Assembly: GCA_030388825.1 (NCBI GenBank)
Contig: CP128835.1
Span: 1,978,001 to 2,042,000 of the forward strand
Direction: 5' to 3'
DNA length: 64,000 nt
Source: Rossellomorea sp. AcN35-11
Lineage (GTDB): Bacteria; Bacillota; Bacilli; Bacillales; Bacillaceae_B
A model generated the notes under the pieces. That model saw only the letters and a list, made by a program, of their open reading frames with translations. It searched no databases and had not been told where the DNA came from. Made by a program: the position numbers and the translations under genes. Shown here piece after piece: positions 18,165 through 27,026 of this stretch. Position 1 is the stretch's first letter. Each line of letters starts with the position of its first letter.

Positions 18165-18499
18165 ACGCTTTTCTCTCCATTGAGGACTTGGTCCACTGCA
18201 TCTTTAAAAACCGACCATTCCTTTTTTTTCTCTTGAATGAGTTCTCTGCCCGAATCATTCAATTTGTAATATTTCCTCTTTCGCTTTCCAGTCCCTTCCC
18301 CCCAGAATGAGACAATCAGTCCTTTGTTCTCAAGAGTGTGAAGGATAGGATAAATCGTCCCTTCCTTAAAACTGAATATACCGTCAGACTTCAATTCCAG
18401 TTCCTTGATGATTTCATAACCATACCTTGGTTTAGTGTCCAGCAAGCTTAAAATCAGCGTGGTGGTACTCCCTTTAAGCATCTCTTTACTAATTTTCAT
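18155..18499 (-). CDS. PadR family transcriptional regulator
   Basis: A 114-residue winged-helix protein of the small PadR type: MLKGSTTTLILSLLDTKPRYGYEI at the N terminus, the wing FKEGTIYPILHTLENKGLI, then a basic linker GKRKRKYYKLNDSGRELI and a C-terminal dimerising helix. PadR proteins commonly repress their own operon and are released by envelope-active compounds. The gene is the first of a two-gene operon with the HAAS-SEDS fusion. The repeated CATAGTA sequence in front of it is the likely operator. Confidence 0.93.
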   Translation of the reverse strand: MKISKEMLKGSTTTLILSLLDTKPRYGYEIIKELELKSDGIFSFKEGTIYPILHTLENKGLIVSFWGEGTGKRKRKYYKLNDSGRELIQEKKKEWSVFKDAVDQVLNGEKSVWE

Positions 18500-18518
18500 A
18501 GATCCCTTGCCTCCTTAT

Positions 18519-18545
18519 ACATAGTATTACAATGCATAGTAATTA
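18519..18545 (-). promoter_or_regulatory. Candidate PadR operator
   Basis: CATAGTA occurs twice, at 18520-18526 and 18535-18541, 15 bases apart, directly before the padR ribosome binding site (AAGGAGG on the minus strand). The repeats contain possible -10 sequences (TACTAT), so binding would block the promoter. Confidence 0.45.
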
Positions 18546-18923
18546 TAGGTGTATTGTATCCTGCCTAACTATCCCTGTCAATATATGGTTAGTAGGAAAG
18601 GTTTTCTCGTAGGGGAATCGATAAAAGAGTGTTGTGGAGGTTTTGAACGGGGAACGAAGTATGGGTAACATTATGATATGTGAATAGTCGGCATGTGGAT
18701 AAGTACAGGCGGACCACTGGAAGTGATCGAAAGCCTTTTGGGACTGAGACTACAAAGATCTGTCAACTTAGCAGGGAGCTGCGCAAGGACTTCTATTGCA
18801 AATATTTTTGAAATGTCAGAGCTTCGCCCCTCATTGGGTGAGGCTCTTTCTTCTTGTATTGGGCCATTTAATGGAACGATGAGATGGCCCTAGTAAACGC
18901 TTTTTATAATAAACCCCTGTGAC
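18546..18923. other. Gene-free stretch between padR and the MFS gene
   Basis: The open frame at 18693-18893 lacks a ribosome binding site and ends inside the recurring element, so I do not call it. A hairpin with arms GAGCTTCGCCC and GGGTGAGGCTC lies at 18819-18846, and TTGTATTGGGCCATTTAATGG (18855-18875 region) is a copy of the recurring element, itself within a GGGCCAT/ATGGCCC dyad at 18861-18890. Confidence 0.5.
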
Positions 18924-20108
18924 TTATGCTTTTATTGAATCCACATTAACATTAATCACTTTTATGCTTTTAAGTAGTGATCTCAATATAAAAAAACCAA
19001 TTGTACCAATCGACGAGAAAACAAACCAGGGGATAACAGAGTTTGGAAAATTTTGCAGCAAAAGGACTCCTGAATAATTCCCTATCGTGGCTCCTATTGC
19101 AAATGATAAATCAAAGAACCCGTAGAAAGTTCCATGGTATCTTTTCTCAATAAAGTCCCCTACAGCAATATCGGATGAGGGCAGGACGAAAGTTTCTCCA
19201 ACGGTAAAAAGGATGACACAGAAGAAAACCCAATAGGAATTTGAGTATATGCCCATTAAGAACAATGAAGTGATCATGATGAGCTTTCCGGTAGCCAACA
19301 AAGAATAATGTGAAGTTCGAATAAAATGATTTTTAAGAAAGTACATCAAAATAAATCCGGTTAATGCATTGATTGTTATGACAAGAGAAACGAAGCCCTC
19401 GTTATTTGTCAGATTATAAATATGGAGTGGAATCCCCACGGTTAACTGAGCAAACATAAACCAAAAGAAGGTCATTGATAAACAGAATACGAGGAAACTC
19501 TTGTTTCGAGCAACTTGCCTAATCCCTTTAAGTAATGACACGGTGTCTTGTGGCTCCCCCGTATTGACGTTGCTAAGGGTTATGAATTGAACAATATATA
19601 ACATGTAGAAAATGAATGCGCTGATCAGAAACGGGATTCTCGGATCCAATAACAAAAGAACGCCGCCCAATAACGGACCAACTATTGCGCCTCCATTAAG
19701 AGCTAAGTTTAAATAAATAAAATTCCTTTTACGCAGATCTGAATTTTTTTCATTGGAGAAGTAGGCTAAAGCAGAGGGTTCATAAAATGCAGCGCCAATT
19801 CCAATAAAAAAAGCGGATAAAGAAACACTGAGAAAATTGGAGGAAAAAGCAAGTGCGGTAAACCCAAGTCCCCTTAATAAGAGCCCTATTCCCATTGCTC
19901 GCTTGAAACCATATTTATCACCAACACTACCGGTGATAAAAGGCAGCAATCGTGATGATAATGTCAATATTGATAGGACAGTACCGGACTCTACAGCAGA
20001 CAAATGTAAAGTATTGGACAGGTAAACAGCAAGGAATGAAAAAACGGCAAATCCGGCAAAGTTTAATAAAAATGCAGAAGATAGTGTCACTTTAATATCC
20101 TTGGTCAT
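18924..20108 (-). CDS. MFS transporter, multidrug-efflux type
   Basis: Twelve predicted helices in 394 residues. The family motif A is visible between helices 2 and 3 as GSVGDKYGFKRAMGIG (compare GxLaDrxGrkxxl). The start is ATG 20108, because the in-frame ATG 15 bases upstream contains the ribosome binding site GGAGGG. The protein resembles MdtH/YfkF-type exporters, but the substrate is not evident. It is divergent from a CGNR zinc-finger gene, which could be its regulator. Confidence 0.85.
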   Translation of the reverse strand: MTKDIKVTLSSAFLLNFAGFAVFSFLAVYLSNTLHLSAVESGTVLSILTLSSRLLPFITGSVGDKYGFKRAMGIGLLLRGLGFTALAFSSNFLSVSLSAFFIGIGAAFYEPSALAYFSNEKNSDLRKRNFIYLNLALNGGAIVGPLLGGVLLLLDPRIPFLISAFIFYMLYIVQFITLSNVNTGEPQDTVSLLKGIRQVARNKSFLVFCLSMTFFWFMFAQLTVGIPLHIYNLTNNEGFVSLVITINALTGFILMYFLKNHFIRTSHYSLLATGKLIMITSLFLMGIYSNSYWVFFCVILFTVGETFVLPSSDIAVGDFIEKRYHGTFYGFFDLSFAIGATIGNYSGVLLLQNFPNSVIPWFVFSSIGTIGFFILRSLLKSIKVINVNVDSIKA

Positions 20109-20214
20109 TATTTTTCCCTCCATCCTTCATTTAGTAACCTTCTATATGTTTTGGTGGTTACAAATAGTATATGGTATAATTTTACTGATGGCAACTTAAT
20201 GTAGGGGGAATTCC

Positions 20215-20739
20215 ATGAATAAACATATTGAAACAGTTCTCTCCTTTTTAAACACTTGGGAGATTTCAAACAGGGATAGAGTCCCATTGGAGAATTTATC
20301 TACTCCCCAAGAACTTCAAGAGTATATTCAAACCCATCTAGGGTTAACCAATAGCATGGATGCTTTAGACGAGGTTCTAGAGTTTAGAAGTGATCTAAGA
20401 AGCAGTATACAAACAGGTTTGGAAGAGAGGATTAATGAATGGTTGATAGTGAGAAAAATAGTTCCAAGAGTCTCACACTCTATGGGAAAGTTCAAGTTGG
20501 TTTTTTCTGCTCCATCTAAAGAAAGTGTGATAGATCACGTATTAATCTCAACATTAGAAACAATCCAGGATGGGAACATCCACAGAGTTAAAAGCTGTCC
20601 TGATTGCAAATATTTCTTCTTTGACAAATCGAAGAGCAATACTAAAAAATGGTGTAGCATGAATAAAAACAGTCCGACGGGTAGAGCTTGTGGGACAATC
20701 GCAAAAGTAAGAAGGCATCGGGAAAAAAACAAGAATTAG
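20215..20739 (+). CDS. CGNR zinc-finger regulator (ABATE domain)
   Basis: The 174-residue product has an N-terminal ABATE-type region (about residues 1-115) and a C-terminal zinc finger: VKSCPDCKYFFFDKSKSNTK, WCSMNK, then RACGTIAKVRRHREK. Four cysteines for zinc are in place (CPDC, C, C). The usual CGNR tetrapeptide reads CGTI here, a substitution at the name-giving position. Such proteins are thought to be stress-responsive transcription regulators. ATG start after TAGGGGGAA; divergent from the MFS gene with about 105 bases between, suggesting local control. Confidence 0.82.
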   Translation: MNKHIETVLSFLNTWEISNRDRVPLENLSTPQELQEYIQTHLGLTNSMDALDEVLEFRSDLRSSIQTGLEERINEWLIVRKIVPRVSHSMGKFKLVFSAPSKESVIDHVLISTLETIQDGNIHRVKSCPDCKYFFFDKSKSNTKKWCSMNKNSPTGRACGTIAKVRRHREKNKN

Positions 20740-20886
20740 ATATTTGGAGTGTAAAAAAGCAGAATTCTTTCAAAGAGGAAGAAGCTAAAGTAAAAGTGTG
20801 GTTTAAATTAACATACTTCATGTTTCACTCAACCTTCAATGGAATAGATGAAGATCTGTTTAACCATCTTTAGATTTTTTTAGTTC

Positions 20887-20913
20887 GGTTATTGGCCAGG
20901 TTAATGGAATAAT
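20887..20913. repeat. Recurring accessory-gene element, partial copy
   Basis: GGTTATTGGCCAGGTTAATGGAATAAT carries the TTAATGGAATAA part of the recurring motif, just after the CGNR gene and just before a terminator. Confidence 0.4.
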
Positions 20914-20917
20914 ATTT

Positions 20918-20963
20918 AAAGCAGACAAATGTAAATAACTTTTTACATTTGTCTGCTTTTATT
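20918..20963 (+). terminator. Terminator with an 18-bp perfect stem
   Basis: Arms AAAGCAGACAAATGTAAA and its exact complement around a 6-base loop, followed by T-rich sequence. Confidence 0.85.
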
Positions 20964-20973
20964 TTACACTCTG

Positions 20974-20993
20974 ATGTAAAGAGTTGTTTACAT
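20974..20993 (+). promoter_or_regulatory. Candidate operator of the XRE regulator
   Basis: Perfect dyad ATGTAAA-GAGTTG-TTTACAT, ending 6 bases before the ribosome binding site of the XRE gene. Position and symmetry suit autorepression. Confidence 0.5.
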
Positions 20994-21011
20994 TTTGGAG
21001 GTAATTAAAGA

Positions 21012-21221
21012 ATGTCAGTTGAAAATCGAATAAAAGAAATTCGGAAAAATCATAAAGTTACTCAGTTGAAGCTGGCGGAAGATTTACAGATAACACGTCA
21101 AACAATTATTGCAATCGAAAACAATAAATATAATCCAAGTTTAGAATTAGCTTTAAAAATAAGTGCCTACTTCAAGATGTCAGTTGAGGAACTTTTTACA
21201 CTGAAGGAGGAGAAACAATGA
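21012..21221 (+). CDS. XRE family transcriptional regulator, 69 aa
   Basis: A minimal helix-turn-helix protein: MSVENRIKEIRKNHKVTQLK, then LAEDLQITRQTIIAIENNKY and NPSLELALKISAYFKMSVEE. This is the short Cro/CI-like type that is paired with small membrane proteins in many Firmicutes. GGAGGTAATTAAAG precedes the ATG. Its stop overlaps the next start by four bases, so both are made together. It probably binds the dyad upstream. Confidence 0.92.
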   Translation: MSVENRIKEIRKNHKVTQLKLAEDLQITRQTIIAIENNKYNPSLELALKISAYFKMSVEELFTLKEEKQ

Positions 21222-21592
21222 GTAAGCGAATTATTTTTGCAGCCATTGGTGGATTGTTTGGAGTTTTAATACCCTTGTTAATCTCAGGAGATACCAATTA
21301 TCTGCCTGCTATTTTAGGCGGAGTATTTGGGATAGGTGTGGTAATTTTGTTATTTAAGTTGTTCGACAAGCCTAAAGATAACAAAATACCAGATCGCGAT
21401 GAGCGTATAGATTTAAAGGTAAGAAAATTCTTGAGTTATGTGGCAATTGTATCCATTGGAGTTATGTATTTATGTGTGTTTACTTTTGACTATTTAGGAT
21501 TTAAAAGCATTGATTTAATCTATCTGTATGAATTTCTGCTAATTTTAACATTTATAGTTTTAGTAGGTATAACAATTATTAGGAAAAGATAG
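21218..21592 (+). CDS. Small integral membrane protein paired with XRE regulator
   Basis: A 124-residue protein with four likely helices (about residues 4-22, 28-48, 70-90, 98-118). Between helices 2 and 3 is a charged loop with PDRDERIDLKVRKFLSY, the DERI motif of DUF2178-like membrane proteins that sit behind small XRE regulators. The function is unknown; the gene pair may be a signal-responsive module in which the membrane protein affects the regulator. Start overlaps the regulator stop (ATGA). Confidence 0.8.
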   Translation: MSKRIIFAAIGGLFGVLIPLLISGDTNYLPAILGGVFGIGVVILLFKLFDKPKDNKIPDRDERIDLKVRKFLSYVAIVSIGVMYLCVFTFDYLGFKSIDLIYLYEFLLILTFIVLVGITIIRKR

Positions 21593-21630
21593 TCAATTTG
21601 TTCGACCATCTTCACCTAAAGGAGGCTTTA

Positions 21631-21688
21631 ATGGAAGTAAGCCCAATAAAAAGGCCAAGAGCACTTTAAAATGCTCTTGGCCTTTTTA
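21631..21688 (+). terminator. Terminator with an 11-codon leader-like frame in front
   Basis: A 16-bp perfect stem (AAAAAGGCCAAGAGCA and complement, 21648-21663 and 21672-21687) with T-run. Directly before it AAAGGAGG and an ATG at 21631 open an 11-codon frame that stops inside the hairpin loop. This may be a vestige of a lost gene or chance. Confidence 0.75.
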
Positions 21689-22110
21689 TATCTTCTATCA
21701 TCAAGTCACAGGTAAGTTGTTTGAGTCACACTTAAGGTGTCACGGAACCAAAAGATAGTGTCTATACGTTTTAGTCACTCGTCAAAACCGGGACAGGGTG
21801 CCTGTCCCCCAGTCCCACAAGGGAAAAAAGAACGATAATTGTAGATATGTGAAAATCTTAACAATGGCAACGGGATCTTTACGATGTTATACAAAGGGTT
21901 CATATTGGCTTAACGTTCGGGCTTTATGATGACAGTAGAGAAAGGCAAGTGAATAGTGACCCGGTTGTGAGAAGGAGAAACCATAAAAGAATTAGGCGTA
22001 CTGCTAGTAGAGTAACCCCTATGTTTTTTTATGGTTTTTTGTTTTTAGCAGCCTGGAGAAAGATCAATTTGCCCTCTCTGGTATAAATCCGATGCAAGGA
22101 AGTGAATGAG
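21689..22110. other. Long leader region of the glpP-ugp operon, with a REP-like palindrome
   Basis: No gene is supported. GGGACAGG-GTG-CCTGTCCC at 21790-21808 is a REP-like palindrome identical to the one at 13889. Between 21810 and 21970 I see no convincing gene. The stem at 21978-22037 is described separately. Confidence 0.6.
21978..22040 (+). promoter_or_regulatory. Candidate GlpP-responsive leader terminator
   Basis: AAACCATAAAA (21978-21988) pairs with TTTTATGGTTT (22027-22037), followed by a run of T, 70 bases before glpP. B. subtilis GlpP antiterminates at an inverted repeat plus T-run in the leaders of glycerol-phosphate genes. Position and neighbour support the same here. Confidence 0.45.
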
Positions 22111-22704
22111 ATGGACCTTCAGGAAGAATTCATTCGAAGATTAGAGCATGACCGGCTGATTGCCTCCATTAAAGATCCCAAAAGCCTGGATCAATTCTTG
22201 GAGACGGACATCCAATGTGCATTCCTGTTGGCGGGTAATATTAGTGTCATCAAACTCTATGTAGATTTGCTCAAAAAAAACAATCGTTTTGTCTTTTTGC
22301 ATATAGAGAAAATCCCCGGGATCAGCTATGACCGGGAAGGATTGAAGTTTATCGCAAAGTACGTCCAGCCTACAGGCATCGTGACAACGAAAAGTAGCTT
22401 GATCCAGCTTGCGAAGAAGGAAGGATTGTTGACGATCCAGCGTCTTTTCCTGGTGGACACGGATGCGGTGAAGAATGGATTGAAATCAGTCAATGAGATC
22501 CAGCCCCATGCACTTGAATTAATGCCGGCTCTCATGCCTGAAATGATCGTCAAGCTGAAACGGAAAAGTAGTCTCCCGATTATTACGGGTGGATTGATTC
22601 ATCATCAGACACATATCGATGCTGCTCTTCAAAGCGGCGCAGTGGCAGTTTCTACGGGCAAACCAAAATTCTGGAGGGTTCAACCCCAGGAGACCATGCT
22701 GTGA
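22111..22704 (+). CDS. glpP: Glycerol-3-phosphate-responsive antiterminator
   Basis: GlpP binds glycerol-3-phosphate and the leader mRNA of glycerol genes, preventing early termination. The 197-residue product carries family features: DIQCAFLLAGNI, HIEKIPGISYDREGL, and the TIM-barrel phosphate-binding end PIITGGLIHHQTHIDAAL with GAVAVSTG. ATG 22111 is used because AAGGAAGTGA is well placed for it and too close to the GTG 9 bases upstream. Unlike B. subtilis, where glpP heads glpFKD, it is here the first gene of a Ugp-type uptake operon, 31 bases before ugpC. Confidence 0.92.
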   Translation: MDLQEEFIRRLEHDRLIASIKDPKSLDQFLETDIQCAFLLAGNISVIKLYVDLLKKNNRFVFLHIEKIPGISYDREGLKFIAKYVQPTGIVTTKSSLIQLAKKEGLLTIQRLFLVDTDAVKNGLKSVNEIQPHALELMPALMPEMIVKLKRKSSLPIITGGLIHHQTHIDAALQSGAVAVSTGKPKFWRVQPQETML

Positions 22705-22735
22705 AAACAAATGGAATAAAAGGAGGGCGAAAGAA

Positions 22736-23857
22736 ATGAAGCGCGTTGAATTGAAAAATGTATCGAAAACGTACGACGGAAAGGCCAACGTCATAGAAGG
22801 AATTGATGTGGACATCAAGCCTGGTGAATTTTTCGTCCTGGTTGGGCCATCAGGCTGCGGGAAAAGCACCATGCTTCGAATGATTGCCGGTCTTGAAGGA
22901 ATTTCACAGGGAGACCTCTTCATAGGGGAAGAAAAGGTGACGCACCACATTCCGAGTAAACGGAATTTATCGATGGTGTTCCAAAACTATGCCTTATATC
23001 CCCATCTCACTGTGGAGCAGAACATAGTCTTTGGGCTTCATACGAAGAAAATACCGAAAAAAGAACAAAAGGCACGCTGGCTGGAAACGGCAGACATGCT
23101 GGGGCTGTCGGATTATTTAGGGAGGAAGCCAAGGGAATTATCAGGCGGACAACGTCAGCGGGTGGCACTGGCCAGAGCCATTGTGACGCAGGCACCTATC
23201 TGCTTGATGGATGAGCCCCTGTCGAATCTGGATGCGAAACTAAGAGCGAAGATGAGATCAGAGATACGACAGATTCAACGGAAATTAGGAATTACGATGA
23301 TTTATGTGACCCATGATCAGACAGAAGCCATGACCATGGCGGATCGCATGATGATTTTGCATAACGGTCAGGTGCAGCAAATCGGGCATCCACTGGAGAT
23401 TTACAACCATCCGGCCAATACCTTTGTTGCCTCCTTCATCGGTTCACCGCCCATGAATTTAGTCGATGTACAAGTAAACGATAGGTCCCTGCTACTGGCG
23501 GACAATCGTTCCATTCCGATAAGTGAGGCGATGGCAAAGTCACTTTCATCCCATAAACACGTAACGGCCGGCATTCGTCCAGAGCACATTCAACTCGCCA
23601 AAGAAGGCCAGATGAGCTTCTTTGCCCATGTGGTGAATGTAGAGGTACTTGGCACAGATACCCTTATTACGTGCGAAGTCGGAGGAAAGCAGTGGATTGC
23701 GAAGTGGAACGGACAATGGAAGATTGACATCGGTGAGAAGGTGCCTATCCATATTCATGAAGATCATCTGTTCCTTTTCAACCAAGAAAACGGAGAGTGC
23801 CTCTACCATACATCAACAGATGAGGAGAAACCATCATGGAAGGAGGCTGTTTTATGA
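22736..23857 (+). CDS. ugpC: sn-Glycerol-3-phosphate ABC transporter ATP-binding protein
   Basis: ATPase of the CUT1 (MalK/UgpC) class, 373 residues. Walker A is GPSGCGKST (about residues 37-45), the signature LSGGQRQR, Walker B ICLMDEPLSNLD and the H-loop THDQTEAM. The C-terminal half is the OB-fold regulatory domain (TAGIRPEHIQL is its hallmark). ATG 22736 follows AAAGGAGGG. Its stop overlaps the ugpA start. It should energise UgpAE for uptake of glycerol-3-phosphate or glycerophosphodiesters; the assignment to Ugp over other CUT1 sugars rests on glpP and ugpQ in the operon. Confidence 0.87.
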   Translation: MKRVELKNVSKTYDGKANVIEGIDVDIKPGEFFVLVGPSGCGKSTMLRMIAGLEGISQGDLFIGEEKVTHHIPSKRNLSMVFQNYALYPHLTVEQNIVFGLHTKKIPKKEQKARWLETADMLGLSDYLGRKPRELSGGQRQRVALARAIVTQAPICLMDEPLSNLDAKLRAKMRSEIRQIQRKLGITMIYVTHDQTEAMTMADRMMILHNGQVQQIGHPLEIYNHPANTFVASFIGSPPMNLVDVQVNDRSLLLADNRSIPISEAMAKSLSSHKHVTAGIRPEHIQLAKEGQMSFFAHVVNVEVLGTDTLITCEVGGKQWIAKWNGQWKIDIGEKVPIHIHEDHLFLFNQENGECLYHTSTDEEKPSWKEAVL

Positions 23858-24789
23858 GTAGCCTGCCAAACAGGACCATGCCGGTACAGGTGGCGAACCA
23901 GCCGGCTCCCACTAAACGAGGGGTCCCGAATGCCGTCATAGGGTTACTCTATCTATTACCGTCGCTTATCTTATTTGGGGTTTTCCTGTTTTATCCCATG
24001 CTGCGTACACTGTATTTAAGTTTTTTCCTGACAGATGGACAAGGAACACCGGTGATGTTTGTAGGTCTTGAGAATTTCACCTATCTCCTGCAGTCCACAA
24101 CCTTTCAAAAAAGTATGAAGGCGACGATTCTCTTCGTCCTGTACACGGTTCCCGTCGGTGTCATCCTGGCGCTGTTCCTGGCAGTGATATCAAATGAAAA
24201 GTTGAAGGGAATCGGTGTGTTCAGGACCTTGTTTTCGTCCACGATGGGCATGAGTGTGGCGGCTTCCTCCGTCATCTGGATGTTTATGTACAACCCATCC
24301 ATCGGGATTCTGAGTAAGCTCGTCAGTTCATTGGGAGGACCCGAAATCAAGTGGCTGCTCGATCCGGAATATGCCCTGATATCCGTTGCCGTCACAACGA
24401 TCTGGATGAACACAGGCTTTGCCTTCCTGATCCTGTTGGGAGGCTTGCAGAACATTGATGAACATCTGTATGAAAATGCCGATATCGCAGGGGTCAGCTA
24501 TTGGTACAAGCTTAAAAACATCACGATTCCCATGCTGTCGCCAACGCTATTTTTTATCATTACCGTGTCCTTGATTAATAGTTTTCAAACCTTTGGACAG
24601 ATTGACATTTTGACCAAGGGGGGGCCGGTGGAATCAACGAACGTCATCGTCTATTCCATCTATAAAGATGCGTTCATCAATTACAGTATTGGCTCGGCGA
24701 GTGCCCAGGCGACCATTCTCTTTTTCTGTATTTTGTTTGTGACCATTCTTCAATTCAAGCTCGGGGAACGGAAGGTGCATTATCAATGA
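23854..24789 (+). CDS. ugpA: Ugp-type ABC transporter permease A
   Basis: A six-helix permease of 311 residues. The cytoplasmic EAA loop that contacts the ATPase reads ENADIAGVSYWYKLKNITIP. I use ATG 23854 (ATGA overlap with ugpC, AAGGAGG upstream); the codon 18 bases earlier is inside the ribosome binding region. The N terminus is about 25 residues longer than in many UgpA proteins and polar. It forms a heterodimer with the next gene product. Confidence 0.87.
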   Translation: MSSLPNRTMPVQVANQPAPTKRGVPNAVIGLLYLLPSLILFGVFLFYPMLRTLYLSFFLTDGQGTPVMFVGLENFTYLLQSTTFQKSMKATILFVLYTVPVGVILALFLAVISNEKLKGIGVFRTLFSSTMGMSVAASSVIWMFMYNPSIGILSKLVSSLGGPEIKWLLDPEYALISVAVTTIWMNTGFAFLILLGGLQNIDEHLYENADIAGVSYWYKLKNITIPMLSPTLFFIITVSLINSFQTFGQIDILTKGGPVESTNVIVYSIYKDAFINYSIGSASAQATILFFCILFVTILQFKLGERKVHYQ

Positions 24790-25598
24790 CCTTTATGAAA
24801 AAAATCATTCTATACACGTTATTAACCGTATCGGCGGCGTTCATGATGTTCCCCATTTTTTATGCCCTCATGATCAGTTTCATGCAAGGGGGGGAAGTGC
24901 TGAGAGGGGGGCTGATCCCAGACTCCTTCACTCTGGCAAACTATCTGAAGGCCTTCGATAAGATGCCGCTCTTACAGTATTTATGGAACAGCTTTTACGT
25001 GTCCGCTGTGGTGATGATCGGACAATTGGTCATTTCTAGTCTGGCCGCATTTGCCTTTGTCTTCATCCCATTCAAAGGGAGGGAAGTAATCTTCTTCCTC
25101 TTTATTTCAACCATGATGATCCCGTGGGAAGCGACGATGGTTCCTAACTTTTTAATCATTCAAAAGCTGGGATGGTTAAATACGTACTCGGGATTAACCA
25201 TCCCGTTTTTCGCCCTGGCCTTCGGTACCTTTCTGCTGAGACAGCAATTCAAGGTCATCCCTAAAGAGCTGTATGAAGCGTCCCAGGTGGCCGGGGTAAG
25301 TCGATTCCGCTTCTTTTGGAACGTCGTCTTGCCTGTTTCCAAATCGAGCCTGGTGACCCTTGGGATCTACAGCTTTTTAACCATTTGGAATATGTACCTG
25401 TGGCCACTGCTTGTCACGAACAATGAAAGTGTCCGGACTGTCCAAATCGGATTGAAGCAACTTCAATCTCAGGAAATTTCCACTGACTGGGGGGTGGTGA
25501 TGTCAGCGGTTGTAGTCGTCATTCTTCCAACCCTTATACTCTTATTCCTTGGTCAGAAGCAGCTGCAAAAAGGATTGACGCAAGGGGCGTTAAAGTAG
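24786..25598 (+). CDS. ugpE: Ugp-type ABC transporter permease E
   Basis: A 270-residue permease with six helices and the EAA loop EASQVAGVSRFRFFWNVVLP. Its start overlaps the ugpA stop (ATGA). The N-terminal helix has the typical CUT1 layout (KKIILYTLLTVSAAFMMFPI). It pairs with UgpA to form the channel. Confidence 0.87.
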   Translation: MTFMKKIILYTLLTVSAAFMMFPIFYALMISFMQGGEVLRGGLIPDSFTLANYLKAFDKMPLLQYLWNSFYVSAVVMIGQLVISSLAAFAFVFIPFKGREVIFFLFISTMMIPWEATMVPNFLIIQKLGWLNTYSGLTIPFFALAFGTFLLRQQFKVIPKELYEASQVAGVSRFRFFWNVVLPVSKSSLVTLGIYSFLTIWNMYLWPLLVTNNESVRTVQIGLKQLQSQEISTDWGVVMSAVVVVILPTLILLFLGQKQLQKGLTQGALK

Positions 25599-25648
25599 AT
25601 TTCTAAAGTCAGATTCTATTAAAAAGGAAATATAAGGAGGAAATATTC

Positions 25649-26995
25649 ATGCAAAGAAAAAGTGTAATCCTATTATCCGCTCTATTTCTACTATTACTGG
25701 GTGGATGCTCCAATTCAAATTCAAGCTCTTCAGGGGCAGAAGCATCTGAAGACGGTAAACAAGAGGTCGTGTTCTGGCATGCCATGAGCGGAGATCTTGA
25801 AACGGTGTTAAAGGACGTCGTGGCAGACTTTAATGAATCACAAGAAGACATTAAGGTCACTCCTGTTTTCCAAGGGACGTATGAAGAAGCTTTAACGAAG
25901 TTTAATACGGTTGCGGGTACGGAAGATGCACCAACGATCATGCAGACCTTCGAAGTCGGAACGAAATACATGGTGGACAGTGGACATGTTCAGCCTGTGC
26001 AGAAATTCATCGACGAAGAGAACTATGATACATCTCAATGGGATCAAAATATCTCAAACTACTATTCTGTAGATGGTGAACAATATTCCATGCCGTTCAA
26101 CTCATCCACACCTGTTCTGATTTATAACAAAGATGCCTTTAAAGAAGCGGGATTAAATCCTGATGAAGCACCAATGACCTACAGTGAATTAATGGATGCA
26201 GCCAAGAAACTGACTAAATCAAACGGTGGACAAACAAGTCAATATGGCTTCTCGATCCTGAATTATGGATGGTTTTTTGAAGAGATGGTGGCGGCACAAG
26301 GCGGTCACTATGTAAACAACGAGAACGGCCGCAGTGGAAATGCAACTAAAGCCACGTTCAATGGTGAAGAAGGAATGAACGTCTTTACATTAATTCGTGA
26401 TATGCATAAAGAAGGCACGTTCTATAATGTAGGACAAAACTGGGATGACATCCGTGCTGCGTTCCAATCTGAGAAGGTTGCTATGTACTTAGACAGCTCA
26501 GCTGGTGTAAAAACGATCATCGACAACGCTGACTTTGAAGTAGGCGTATCGTATCTGCCGATTCCGGATGATGCCGAACGGGAAGGAGTCATTATCGGAG
26601 GCGCTTCTGTCTGGATGTCAAGCGGCATTGATGAAGCAGAACAAGAAGCGGCTTGGGAATTCATGAAGTACCTGACCACACCTGAGGTCCAAGCAGAATG
26701 GCATGTGAAAACAGGCTACTTCGCCATCAATCCTGCAGCCTATGATCAGGATATCGTTAAAGAAGAGTGGGAAAAGTACCCTCAACTAAAAGTAACCGTT
26801 GATCAATTACGTGAAACGAAATCAGGTACGGCCACACAGGGAGCTCTCATTTCCGTCTTCCCTGAATCGAGACAAAAGGTCGTAACGGCCATGGAAAGCC
26901 TGTATCAAGGAATGGATCCGAAAGAAGCACTTGACCAGGCAGCCAAGGAAACAGACCGTGCATTAGAGATCGAAAACAAAAAGCAAGGAAACTAA
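25649..26995 (+). CDS. ugpB: Ugp-type substrate-binding lipoprotein
   Basis: Signal peptide with lipobox: MQRKSVILLSALFLLLLGGC, Cys20 being the lipidated residue, followed by a Ser/Asn-rich linker. The mature part, 428 residues, is a type-I solute-binding protein: KQEVVFWHAMSGDLE at its start is the classic UgpB opening, and NSSTPVLIYNKDAFKEAGL is the hinge region. It should capture glycerol-3-phosphate or a glycerophosphodiester outside the cell. AAGGAGG stands before the ATG. An in-operon hairpin after the stop may lower expression of ugpQ. Confidence 0.9.
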   Translation: MQRKSVILLSALFLLLLGGCSNSNSSSSGAEASEDGKQEVVFWHAMSGDLETVLKDVVADFNESQEDIKVTPVFQGTYEEALTKFNTVAGTEDAPTIMQTFEVGTKYMVDSGHVQPVQKFIDEENYDTSQWDQNISNYYSVDGEQYSMPFNSSTPVLIYNKDAFKEAGLNPDEAPMTYSELMDAAKKLTKSNGGQTSQYGFSILNYGWFFEEMVAAQGGHYVNNENGRSGNATKATFNGEEGMNVFTLIRDMHKEGTFYNVGQNWDDIRAAFQSEKVAMYLDSSAGVKTIIDNADFEVGVSYLPIPDDAEREGVIIGGASVWMSSGIDEAEQEAAWEFMKYLTTPEVQAEWHVKTGYFAINPAAYDQDIVKEEWEKYPQLKVTVDQLRETKSGTATQGALISVFPESRQKVVTAMESLYQGMDPKEALDQAAKETDRALEIENKKQGN

Positions 26996-27026
26996 TATAC
27001 TACTATTACCGCCGTACATGAATAGA

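Noticed and set aside
18693..18893. 66-codon frame between padR and the MFS gene
   Set aside because: No ribosome binding site; it runs through a hairpin and into a recurring element.
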